A stretch of 5,960 nt of DNA from an uncultured Actinomyces sp. (GCA_938030835.1 CALHID010000194.1:1-5960); one strand, 5' to 3'; counted from the first letter of the stretch, positions 1 to 5,346 are shown. The notes: generated by a model not told the origin, from the sequence alone. Program-made: numbers and translations.

Positions 1-18
1 ATGCCGATAGAGGCATGA
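1..18 (+). CDS. 3' end of an unidentified upstream gene (partial)
   Basis: Frame 1 reads six codons, ending MPIEA and a TGA stop at 16-18. That stop overlaps an ATG at 15 in an ATGA arrangement, and the next gene begins close behind, so this is probably the tail of an upstream co-oriented gene in the same operon. Six codons cannot identify a family. In some actinobacteria the ribonuclease J gene lies a few genes upstream of ftsK, which makes it one candidate, but this is context only and is not supported by the residues. Confidence 0.3.
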   Translation: MPIEA

Positions 19-38
19 GCGTAAGGTACGGTATAAGC

Positions 39-971
39 ATGACCGGGCGTTTTATCTCGACCTATTCGATTGTGCTCTCTCTTCCCATGCGCATTTATCA
101 GCTGCCAGAACGGGGAGGCTCCGTTCACGCGGCTGCAGCAACCTCGCTTCCAGCGGGTGGTTTCACAGCATTGTCTGCCGTGTCAAAGCTCGGTGTCTAT
201 ACCGCGACTGCTTCGCCTCTGGGAACCGGTCCCAATTCGTATATGGTTCGTCAGCTCCTTCATGAAGCAGGAGTGAAGGTTCTTCTTCCCGAACTTGTTG
301 GCGATATTGGTGTTGCGATTCAGCTGGTCGAAGCCGATGGTTCGATGACCTCGATCGTAACGACGGGTGTGGAATCAGAACCTTCGCGTGAAGCCTTGGA
401 TGCCTTGGAGATCCATCAAGGGGATCTGGTTCATGTATCGGGTTCGGATCTTGCGAATCCAGCAAGTGCAGAAATTCTCACCGGATGGGCCGAGAATCTT
501 CCCGAAGGCGTCACCCTAGTCGTTTCCGTTTCTCCTGCCGTCGCGCAGGTTCCAGTATCGGTATGGCCACGTTTGCTGGGGCGCGCTGACGTTGTCTCAA
601 TGAATATTCGCGAGGCCGCGACTCTGTCCGACATTCTTGCCCCCTATGAACACGGAACTGGAGTGCGCGGAGTCATGCGTCCGGACGTAGTTTTCATTCG
701 TCGTCTGGGAGTCATGGGCTGTGAACTGCAGCTTCACGCTGACGAACCCAGAATTTCTATCCCCGCGTATGAATCCACGACTGTCGATACCGCCGGGGTG
801 GGGGATACTCACATCGCGACTATGTGTGCGGCACTTCTTCTGGGACATGATTTTGTTGAAGCAGCGCGAATGGCGAACGCGGCTGCTGCGATCACGATTT
901 CTCACGAGTCGGCTCTTCCTGTTCCAAGCTGGGAGCAGATCCGAGAAGTTATGAAGAACGGACGTGTGTGA
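39..971 (+). CDS. PfkB-family carbohydrate/nucleoside kinase
   Basis: Probable ATP-dependent cytoplasmic kinase of the ribokinase/PfkB family, phosphorylating a sugar or nucleoside hydroxyl; the substrate cannot be read from sequence. From the ATG at 39 it has 310 residues, a normal length for the family. The N-terminus (MTGRFISTYSIVL, then LPERGGSV and AGGFTALSAVSKLG) matches the usual first strand, lid and glycine pair. Near the C-terminus VDTAGVGDTHIATM at about residues 249-262 is PfkB signature 2; Asp256 (codon 804-806) would be the catalytic base. The anion-hole motif is GVGD rather than the common GAGD. MNIREAATL in the middle matches the conserved NxxEA segment. An in-frame ATG at 15 overlaps the previous stop and would give 318 residues. 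I prefer 39 because the family homology starts there, although its ribosome site (AAGG at 23-26) is rather distant. The gene probably belongs to an operon entering from the left. Confidence 0.82.
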   Translation: MTGRFISTYSIVLSLPMRIYQLPERGGSVHAAAATSLPAGGFTALSAVSKLGVYTATASPLGTGPNSYMVRQLLHEAGVKVLLPELVGDIGVAIQLVEADGSMTSIVTTGVESEPSREALDALEIHQGDLVHVSGSDLANPASAEILTGWAENLPEGVTLVVSVSPAVAQVPVSVWPRLLGRADVVSMNIREAATLSDILAPYEHGTGVRGVMRPDVVFIRRLGVMGCELQLHADEPRISIPAYESTTVDTAGVGDTHIATMCAALLLGHDFVEAARMANAAAAITISHESALPVPSWEQIREVMKNGRV

Positions 972-993
972 CGCAGTCGGAAGGACTTTCGCG

Positions 994-1021
994 GCGTGCC
1001 TAAGCCTTTTCATGGGCATGC
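994..1021 (+). repeat. Inverted repeat between pfkB-like gene and ftsK
   Basis: GCGTGCC (994-1000) can pair with GGCATGC (1015-1021), giving seven pairs with one G-U, around a 14-nt loop. A five-T run follows at 1032-1036, ten nt after the stem, which is too far for a classical intrinsic terminator. It may be a weak terminator or an attenuation structure separating pfkB from ftsK transcription, or chance. Confidence 0.3.
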
Positions 1022-1024
1022 GGC

Positions 1025-1042
1025 GGTAGCGTTTTTCCTACC
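1025..1042 (+). repeat. Small hairpin abutting the ftsK start codon
   Basis: GGTAG (1025-1029) and CTACC (1038-1042) form a perfect 5-bp inverted repeat around an 8-nt T-rich loop, ending at the base before the ATG at 1043. No purine-rich ribosome site is present in this interval. The repeat fills the space a Shine-Dalgarno would occupy. The stem is short, so folding is uncertain. Confidence 0.3.
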
Positions 1043-3721
1043 ATGGCACGAAAATCCCCATCTTCAGCATCTTCGAAATCTTCTTCACGAGCCGGGAAGT
1101 CCACTGCGACCCCAGGGCTTCTCGCGCGCGTATTTTCCGGGATCGGACGCGGCATTCTCGCGATGATTCGAGCATGGCGCGCAACCGATGCTCAGGTGAA
1201 ACGCGATGCGCTGGCCTTCATTGTTATGGCAATTGCCGTTCTAGTTGCCTTGCGTGAGTGGTTTGGTATTTCGGGGCAAGCGGGGGATTTCATTCACCTG
1301 TGTGCAGCGGGCTTTGTCGGGATTTTCTCCGTCGTTTTGCCCATTATTTTGGTCGCCTTCTCTGTTGAGTTAGTTCGCGTCCGCTCGGGGAATTCAGCCT
1401 TGCCCCACCGCGTCGCAGGTAGCCTTGGGGTTGTCCTTTCTTTGACCGGTCTTGTTCATGTCAGCAAAGGTAACCCCGCTTTTGACTCTGCTCTTTCGAT
1501 CGAGAATGCGGGTGGAATCCTCGGTTGGTTTATTGCCCGCCCTCTGGTTCTCATGCTGTCGTCGTGGGGCGCGGCTGCACTCTTGATTCTTCTTTTCCTC
1601 TACTCGATCCTTTTGGGGACGCGTACGCAGGTTGCGCAGGTCCCGACCTTGGTCCGTGAATGTGTCGACCGTCTTGGCAAGCGGACGAGGCCAGAGGAAA
1701 GCGACCCGGCAGCGCGAGCGCGTGAAGAAGCGCGCCGCTCCCTTGCTGCTGGCGATGATCCTTTCTTGGATTCCTATGACGGCGATGAACACTTCCGCCG
1801 CGCTGTGGAATCCGAGCCCCAAGAAGACCTTCCTTCGCAGGCGGATACGCAGCGTACTCGGGTGATGCCGGCCTCGGCACCCCAAGTCCCCGAGGGGCAG
1901 CCAGCCGCCTCGGCGATGGACGCACCAACGGAGGCAATGCAGGTCCCCGCTCTTTCGGTCACCGAAAATATCGAGGATCAGACCGACCTCGAACCTCCTG
2001 CGCATACTGAAGAGCCTGCGGGTGGATTCCAAGCGGAACTGGATGAGAACCTGTCCTACACGCTTCCGTCAAGTGAACTTCTTGTACGCGGTGCGCCCCA
2101 TAAGACTCGCTCGGCGGTCAATGATCAAGTCGTGCAGGCACTGCGTCAGGTGTTCGCAGAATTTAATGTTGATGCCCAAGTGACCGGCTTCTCCCGCGGC
2201 CCGACAGTGACACGTTACGAAGTCACCTTGGGGCCAGGTGTGAAGGTTGATCGCCTGACAAACCTTTCGAAGAACATTGCCTACGCTGTGGCCTCGGCAG
2301 ACGTGCGAATTCTTGCGCCGATTCCCGGGAAATCGGCAATCGGTATTGAGATTCCAAACTCTGACCGAGAAACTGTCGCACTGGGAGACGTTCTTCGCTC
2401 TGGCGCTGCTCAGCGTAATCAGCATCCCTTGGTTGTCGGTGTTGGTAAGGATGTTGAAGGCGGCTACGTCGTCACCAACCTGGCGAAGACTCCGCACCTT
2501 CTGGTTGCCGGTCAAACTGGTTCCGGTAAGTCCTCATTCGTGAATTCGATGATTACCTCGATCATGATGCGTGCGACGCCCTCGCAGGTTCGCATGATTC
2601 TGGTCGATCCTAAACGAGTCGAATTGACGATCTACGAAGGTATTCCGCACCTGATTTCCCCGATTATCACCGATCCCAAGAAGGCCGCTGAAGCGCTTGA
2701 ATGGGTCGTGAAGGAAATGGATGCGCGCTACGACGATCTTGCGACATACGGATTTAAGCATGTTGATGATTTCAACAAGGCTGTGTCTGCAGGCCAAGTG
2801 AAGGCTCTTCCGGGTCTTAATCGTGAATTGCGGCCCTATCCCTACCTGCTGGTCGTTGTCGATGAGCTCGCGGACCTCATGATGGTTGCCCCGCGCGATG
2901 TTGAAGCTTCGGTTCAGCGTATTACCCAGCTTGCGCGAGCAGCGGGTATTCACCTCGTCCTTGCAACCCAGCGTCCTTCCGTTGATGTTGTCACCGGCTT
3001 GATCAAAGCGAATATCCCTTCGCGTTTGGCGTTCGCGACCTCATCTTTGGCTGACTCTCGAGTGATCTTGGATCAGCCCGGTGCTGAGAAGCTCATTGGT
3101 CAAGGTGACGCCTTGTACCTTCCTTCCGGCGCAAGTAAGCCGATGCGTGTTCAAGGCGCGTGGGTCACTGAATCCGAGATTCATTCGGTTGTTTCCCACG
3201 TCAAAGAACAGATGCAGGTACAGTACCGTCCTGATGTTCTTGCCCCCGCGAAGACCGCGAAAGTTGCCGAGGATATCGGTGATGATCTTGATGATCTCTT
3301 GGCGGCAGCTGAGCTGGTTATTTCAACTCAGTTGGGTTCGACCTCGATGCTGCAGCGAAAGCTTCGCGTTGGTTTTGCGCGAGCGGGGCGTCTGATGGAC
3401 CTCCTGGAATCACGTGAGATTGTTGGTCCTTCTGAAGGCTCGAAGGCGCGCCAGGTATTGGTAGCTCCCGAACAGCTCCCCGAAATTTTGGCCATGCTTA
3501 GGGGAGAGAGCGCGCCTGAACCCGAACCAGCGCCTACTGCGCAGCAGGAAGTTTCTTCGTCGAATTTTGCTGACCAGTCCTCTAAGGCTCCTTCAAACGG
3601 GTACGATGGGGATACAGCTTCCTCGGATCCTTACTCCGGACATGATTTTGGTGGTCGGACCGACTGGGTCGATGAAGAGCCTGAAGAGAATGAAGACGCT
3701 TGGCAGTTGACTGGGCGCTAA
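1043..3721 (+). CDS. ftsK: DNA translocase FtsK/SpoIIIE
   Basis: Membrane-anchored hexameric DNA pump that moves chromosomal DNA through the closing septum and acts at dif with XerCD. The protein has 892 residues. Residues 1-50 are a Ser/Lys/Arg-rich cytosolic start. About four membrane segments lie near 55-72, 88-112, 125-141 and 160-192. A charged, Pro/Glu-rich linker spans about 193-340. The motor follows, with PIPGKSAIGIEIPN near 426-439, Walker A GQTGSGKS at 490-497, Walker B LLVVVDE at 602-608 and the ATQRPSVDVVTGLIKANIPSR block from 641. A gamma winged-helix domain (about 743-820, including QRKLRVGFARAGRLMDLLE) should read polar KOPS-like sites. An acidic Ser/Glu/Asp tail of about 70 residues follows. 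The start is chosen because MARK plus a basic Ser-rich run is typical of actinobacterial FtsK, but no Shine-Dalgarno precedes it. It lies 18 nt upstream of pgsA, so the two are probably cotranscribed. Confidence 0.97.
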   Translation: MARKSPSSASSKSSSRAGKSTATPGLLARVFSGIGRGILAMIRAWRATDAQVKRDALAFIVMAIAVLVALREWFGISGQAGDFIHLCAAGFVGIFSVVLPIILVAFSVELVRVRSGNSALPHRVAGSLGVVLSLTGLVHVSKGNPAFDSALSIENAGGILGWFIARPLVLMLSSWGAAALLILLFLYSILLGTRTQVAQVPTLVRECVDRLGKRTRPEESDPAARAREEARRSLAAGDDPFLDSYDGDEHFRRAVESEPQEDLPSQADTQRTRVMPASAPQVPEGQPAASAMDAPTEAMQVPALSVTENIEDQTDLEPPAHTEEPAGGFQAELDENLSYTLPSSELLVRGAPHKTRSAVNDQVVQALRQVFAEFNVDAQVTGFSRGPTVTRYEVTLGPGVKVDRLTNLSKNIAYAVASADVRILAPIPGKSAIGIEIPNSDRETVALGDVLRSGAAQRNQHPLVVGVGKDVEGGYVVTNLAKTPHLLVAGQTGSGKSSFVNSMITSIMMRATPSQVRMILVDPKRVELTIYEGIPHLISPIITDPKKAAEALEWVVKEMDARYDDLATYGFKHVDDFNKAVSAGQVKALPGLNRELRPYPYLLVVVDELADLMMVAPRDVEASVQRITQLARAAGIHLVLATQRPSVDVVTGLIKANIPSRLAFATSSLADSRVILDQPGAEKLIGQGDALYLPSGASKPMRVQGAWVTESEIHSVVSHVKEQMQVQYRPDVLAPAKTAKVAEDIGDDLDDLLAAAELVISTQLGSTSMLQRKLRVGFARAGRLMDLLESREIVGPSEGSKARQVLVAPEQLPEILAMLRGESAPEPEPAPTAQQEVSSSNFADQSSKAPSNGYDGDTASSDPYSGHDFGGRTDWVDEEPEENEDAWQLTGR

Positions 3722-3726
3722 GAAAC

Positions 3727-3733
3727 AAAGGGG
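3727..3733 (+). promoter_or_regulatory. Ribosome binding site of pgsA
   Basis: AAAGGGG lies six nt before the GTG at 3740 in the short ftsK-pgsA gap. It supports GTG as the pgsA start, and no nearer ATG competes. Confidence 0.7.
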
Positions 3734-3739
3734 CAAATC

Positions 3740-4384
3740 GTGGCTACTCACGTGTCGCGTGTTGAACGCTATGCGAAGGTCTCTACGATCAATGTGCCCA
3801 ACGCGCTGACGGTTTTTCGCCTGCTCCTAGTCCCCGTATTCATCTACTTGAAGTTTGTGGACACGTGGAGTGCGCAGTGGTGGGCTCTGCTGGTGTTTTG
3901 TGTCGCAGCTGCGACCGATCAGCTCGATGGAAAAATTGCGCGCGCCTATGGTTTGGTCACCGACTTCGGTCGTGTCGTCGATCCTCTAGCAGATAAGGCT
4001 CTCACACTCAGCGCGTTCATTATTTTGAGCATTCAGGGAGTTCTCCCGTGGTGGTTCACGATCCTTGTGGCAATCCGCGAATTGGGAATCACCGTCATGC
4101 GCGCATTCTTCCTGCGGCGGGGGATTGTTGTTTCGGCCTCGCGGTCCGGTAAAATTAAGACCGTTCTTCAAGTCTTGGCTATTTTCCTTCTCTTGATCCC
4201 GTGGGAATATTTCTACTACCTCAATGCCGCCAATCACGCGTGGGCGTTCATTGCCTTAATGTCGGCTTTGTGTGTTGCAGGTGCGGCGCTTGCTGCAACC
4301 TTATGGTCGGGCATTGCGTATGTGCGTGAGGGCCTCATTCTTGCCCGTGAGGTTCGTAATCCTGAGCCTCATAGCGAGGCGTAA
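3740..4384 (+). CDS. pgsA: CDP-diacylglycerol--glycerol-3-phosphate 3-phosphatidyltransferase
   Basis: Integral membrane enzyme of the CDP-alcohol phosphatidyltransferase family. It most likely makes phosphatidylglycerol phosphate from CDP-diacylglycerol and glycerol-3-phosphate, the committed step to phosphatidylglycerol and cardiolipin. The complete family signature D-x2-DG-x2-AR-x8-G-x3-D-x3-D is visible: Asp60, Asp63-Gly64, Ala67-Arg68, Gly77, Asp81 and Asp85. Asp85 would be the catalytic base and the other acidic residues bind metal. The first membrane helix follows NVPNALTVFRL (18-28), typical of PgsA. RELGITVMR (113-121) and SGKIKT (136-141) are further conserved blocks, and about six hydrophobic segments can be seen. 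The length of 214 residues is normal. The start is a GTG with a good ribosome site. Position after ftsK matches actinobacterial pgsA (pgsA3 in M. tuberculosis). Substrate specificity within the family is inferred from these motifs and context. Confidence 0.92.
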   Translation: MATHVSRVERYAKVSTINVPNALTVFRLLLVPVFIYLKFVDTWSAQWWALLVFCVAAATDQLDGKIARAYGLVTDFGRVVDPLADKALTLSAFIILSIQGVLPWWFTILVAIRELGITVMRAFFLRRGIVVSASRSGKIKTVLQVLAIFLLLIPWEYFYYLNAANHAWAFIALMSALCVAGAALAATLWSGIAYVREGLILAREVRNPEPHSEA

Positions 4385-4390
4385 TTACAG

Positions 4391-4407
4391 TTGCGCCATG
4401 AGCGCAA
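4391..4407 (+). promoter_or_regulatory. Probable ClgR operator (CGC-N5-GCG palindrome)
   Basis: TTGCGC-CATGA-GCGCAA is a perfect 6-bp inverted repeat with a 5-nt centre, seven bases after the pgsA stop and about 80 bp before clgR. The core CGC-N5-GCG is the known core of ClgR sites in Streptomyces, Corynebacterium and mycobacteria. Placement immediately upstream of clgR suggests autoregulation. The palindrome is seen directly; binding is inferred. The flanking G next to each CGC core differs from the A/T reported for the corynebacterial consensus. Confidence 0.62.
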
Positions 4408-4419
4408 AGTTGAGCGACA

Positions 4420-4449
4420 TTGACGCAACTTTTAATTCCCTCGTGTATG
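4420..4449 (+). promoter_or_regulatory. Candidate clgR promoter
   Basis: TTGACG at 4420-4425 is a good -35 hexamer and lies just downstream of the palindrome, a placement compatible with activation by ClgR. The -10 is poor: TGTATG at 4444-4449 gives an 18-nt spacer. An alternative -10, TTTAAT at 4431-4436, has no good -35. The promoter position is therefore tentative. Confidence 0.35.
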
Positions 4450-4487
4450 GTGGGAATAGGCAGGGTCGTTCAGACGTTAGGAAGAAC

Positions 4488-4907
4488 ATGATGAAGAAGC
4501 AGAAGAACAATATCCCGAGTTCTGTGCGTCCATTGAATGAACTGGCCATGCAGAAAGCGCTGGCGGCGGGTTATCGTCAGGCTATGACTCGCCCCGCCCA
4601 TGATCGTGCAGCCGCTCCCTTGCTGCGTACTGAAATTGGCGATGTTCTGCGTGAGGTTCGCCGTAAGCAGGGACGTACTTTGCGAGAAGTTTCTTCCGAG
4701 GCTCAGGTCTCCTTGGGTTATCTTTCCGAGGTTGAGCGTGGGCAGAAGGAAGCCTCGTCTGAACTTCTGGACGCGATTAGCGAGGCCCTAGGAGTGCCGC
4801 TGTGGTACATCCTGCGCGAGGTATCTGAGCGTATGGCTGTCCTAGATGGAACTGTTGTTCCGGACACCGTTCCTGAGAATCTGGTCCCGGTCACCCTGAT
4901 CTCGTGA
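4488..4907 (+). CDS. clgR: XRE-family HTH transcriptional regulator, ClgR-like
   Basis: DNA-binding regulator of 139 residues. In actinobacteria ClgR activates clp protease genes and some DNA-repair genes. The cro/C1-type helix-turn-helix spans about residues 50-105 (IGDVLREVRRKQGRTLREVSS onward); the recognition helix is around SLGYLSEVERGQ (75-86), followed by ELLDAISEALGVPLWYIL. The N-terminal 45 residues and the C-terminal tail are variable. Paired ATGs at 4488 and 4491 follow AGGAAG (4479-4484); spacing slightly favours 4491, so the start is uncertain by one codon. The frame stays open further upstream, to an ATG at 4272 inside pgsA and one at 4398 inside the palindrome, but neither has a ribosome site. 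The stop overlaps the DUF3046 start. The protein ends in Leu-Ile-Ser. The ClgR assignment rests on the HTH sequence and on the pgsA/recA context. Confidence 0.85.
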   Translation: MMKKQKNNIPSSVRPLNELAMQKALAAGYRQAMTRPAHDRAAAPLLRTEIGDVLREVRRKQGRTLREVSSEAQVSLGYLSEVERGQKEASSELLDAISEALGVPLWYILREVSERMAVLDGTVVPDTVPENLVPVTLIS

Positions 4908-5152
4908 CTCTTTCTGAATTTTGGGATGCCGTCGATGACGTCTATGGGGCTACCCTTGGGCGCTCATTGACGGCTGACCTGTATTTGCCCTCGCTGCGGG
5001 GAACCTGCGTGGAGGCCCTCGATAGGGGAGTTTCGCCGGATATGGTCTGGTCTGAGTTGCTTCGTGAAAGTGATGCAGACGAGGCCGTGCGTTGGGTTCA
5101 TCGTCTTGATGCGAAAGAGCGTGAGAAGATTCGTCGTTCGAAGCGCTCCTAA
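4904..5152 (+). CDS. DUF3046 family protein
   Basis: Small acidic/basic protein of 82 residues with no known function. The first 55 residues (TLSEFWDAVDDVYGATLGRS, then LTADLYLPSLRGTCVEALDRGVSPDMVWSEL) match the DUF3046 pattern of an EFW motif, a FG/YG turn, an xLGGRT-like segment, EAL-x2-G and a VW near the end. The family is typically about 65 residues and sits next to recA in actinobacteria (Rv2738c in M. tuberculosis). Here a Lys/Arg/Glu-rich tail of about 20 residues is added. The GTG start is inside the clgR stop (GTGA at 4904-4907) and no strong ribosome site is visible, so translation is probably coupled to clgR. The assignment is from recalled family features plus position. Confidence 0.75.
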   Translation: MTLSEFWDAVDDVYGATLGRSLTADLYLPSLRGTCVEALDRGVSPDMVWSELLRESDADEAVRWVHRLDAKEREKIRRSKRS

Positions 5153-5169
5153 TGGCGTGTCGACATGCA

Positions 5170-5185
5170 TCGAACATTTGTTCCA
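5170..5185 (+). promoter_or_regulatory. LexA binding site (SOS box) of recA
   Basis: TCGAAC-ATTT-GTTCCA differs at one position from the actinobacterial/Bacillus-type SOS box TCGAAC-N4-GTTCGA. It lies about 170 bp upstream of the recA ATG and directly upstream of the -10-like TATTCT (5188-5193). LexA bound here would cover the promoter spacer, so recA should be derepressed after DNA damage. Confidence 0.85.
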
Positions 5186-5187
5186 TT

Positions 5188-5193
5188 TATTCT
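5188..5193 (+). promoter_or_regulatory. -10 of the distal, LexA-controlled recA promoter (candidate)
   Basis: TATTCT resembles a -10 hexamer and begins two bases after the SOS box. The expected transcript start is near 5200. No convincing -35 is present at the right distance (ATGCAT at 5165-5170 for a 17-nt spacer), which is common in actinobacteria. The call relies mainly on the geometry with the SOS box. Confidence 0.45.
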
Positions 5194-5211
5194 GTGGAAG
5201 AAGTGAAGTGT

Positions 5212-5244
5212 GAACAGTTTTTCCACAGATACGGAAAACTGCTC
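5212..5244 (+). repeat. Inverted repeat in recA leader
   Basis: CAGTTTTTCC (5215-5224) pairs with GGAAAACTG (5233-5241), with one bulged T and an 8-nt loop. After one mismatch the GA at 5212-5213 and TC at 5243-5244 extend it. In a transcript from the distal promoter this would be the first stem-loop. There is no T-run after it, so it is not an intrinsic terminator. Confidence 0.5.
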
Positions 5245-5248
5245 GCAA

Positions 5249-5271
5249 ATGCCTGTGGTCGAGCATATCTT
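5249..5271 (+). promoter_or_regulatory. Candidate LexA-independent recA promoter (RecA-NDp / PafBC type)
   Basis: ATGCCTGTG (5249-5257), exactly 8 nt, then TATCTT (5266-5271) has the architecture of the mycobacterial RecA-NDp promoter, TTGTCRGTG-N8-TANNNT. Six of nine bases match in the upstream element; the -10 pattern and the spacing match fully. In mycobacteria recA carries both a distal LexA promoter and a proximal promoter of this type, driven by the WYL activators PafB/PafC, and the same order is seen here. Predicted transcript start is near 5278. Confidence 0.5.
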
Positions 5272-5276
5272 CACTG

Positions 5277-5302
5277 AGTAGTCCCCGGAGAGGGGATCTA
5301 CT
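5277..5302 (+). repeat. Strong stem-loop in recA 5' leader, loop GGAGA
   Basis: AGTAG-TCCCC (5277-5286) pairs with GGGGA-(T)-CTACT (5292-5302): ten base pairs with one bulged T and a five-base GGAGA loop. It starts about where a transcript from the proximal promoter would begin, so it could act as a 5'-end stabilising stem. No T-run follows. Confidence 0.6.
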
Positions 5303-5333
5303 GCACAGACCAGATGAACAGTGGCCGGAGAGG
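5285..5333 (+). repeat. Direct repeat CCGGAGAGG, two copies
   Basis: Identical 9-mers occupy 5285-5293 and 5325-5333, with starts 40 nt apart. Both have GGAGA in the loop position of an inverted repeat: the first in a 10-bp stem, the second in a 3-bp GCC/GGC stem at 5324-5334. The motif is Shine-Dalgarno-like, but neither copy is correctly placed for the recA start. Confidence 0.5.
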
Positions 5334-5340
5334 CTTCGAC

Positions 5341-5346
5341 GAAAGG
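5341..5346 (+). promoter_or_regulatory. Ribosome binding site of recA
   Basis: GAAAGG is seven nt upstream of the ATG at 5354. This fixes the recA start and fits the anti-Shine-Dalgarno well. Confidence 0.8.

Noticed and set aside
994..1036. Intrinsic terminator after the PfkB gene
   Set aside because: The stem has only seven pairs with a G-U and a 14-nt loop, and the T-run is ten nt away. Listed only as an inverted repeat.
1394..2032. Long open frame on the minus strand inside ftsK (212 codons)
   Set aside because: It is antisense to the ftsK membrane and linker region, with an Arg/Gly-rich composition typical of a shadow frame. The ftsK frame is unambiguous.
4272..4487. N-terminal extension of the clgR reading frame to ATG 4272 or ATG 4398
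   Set aside because: The first lies inside pgsA and the second in the centre of the CGC-N5-GCG palindrome. Neither has a ribosome site, and the extra residues do not look like the family.
5158..5170. Second LexA site in the TGTCGACATGCAT stretch
   Set aside because: It contains small palindromes (TGTCGACA, ATGCAT) but no GAAC-N4-GTTC core, so it does not qualify as a second SOS box.
5165..5206. 13-residue ORF MHRTFVPFILWKK overlapping the SOS box
   Set aside because: It lies mostly upstream of the predicted transcript start, over the operator and -10, and has no ribosome site.
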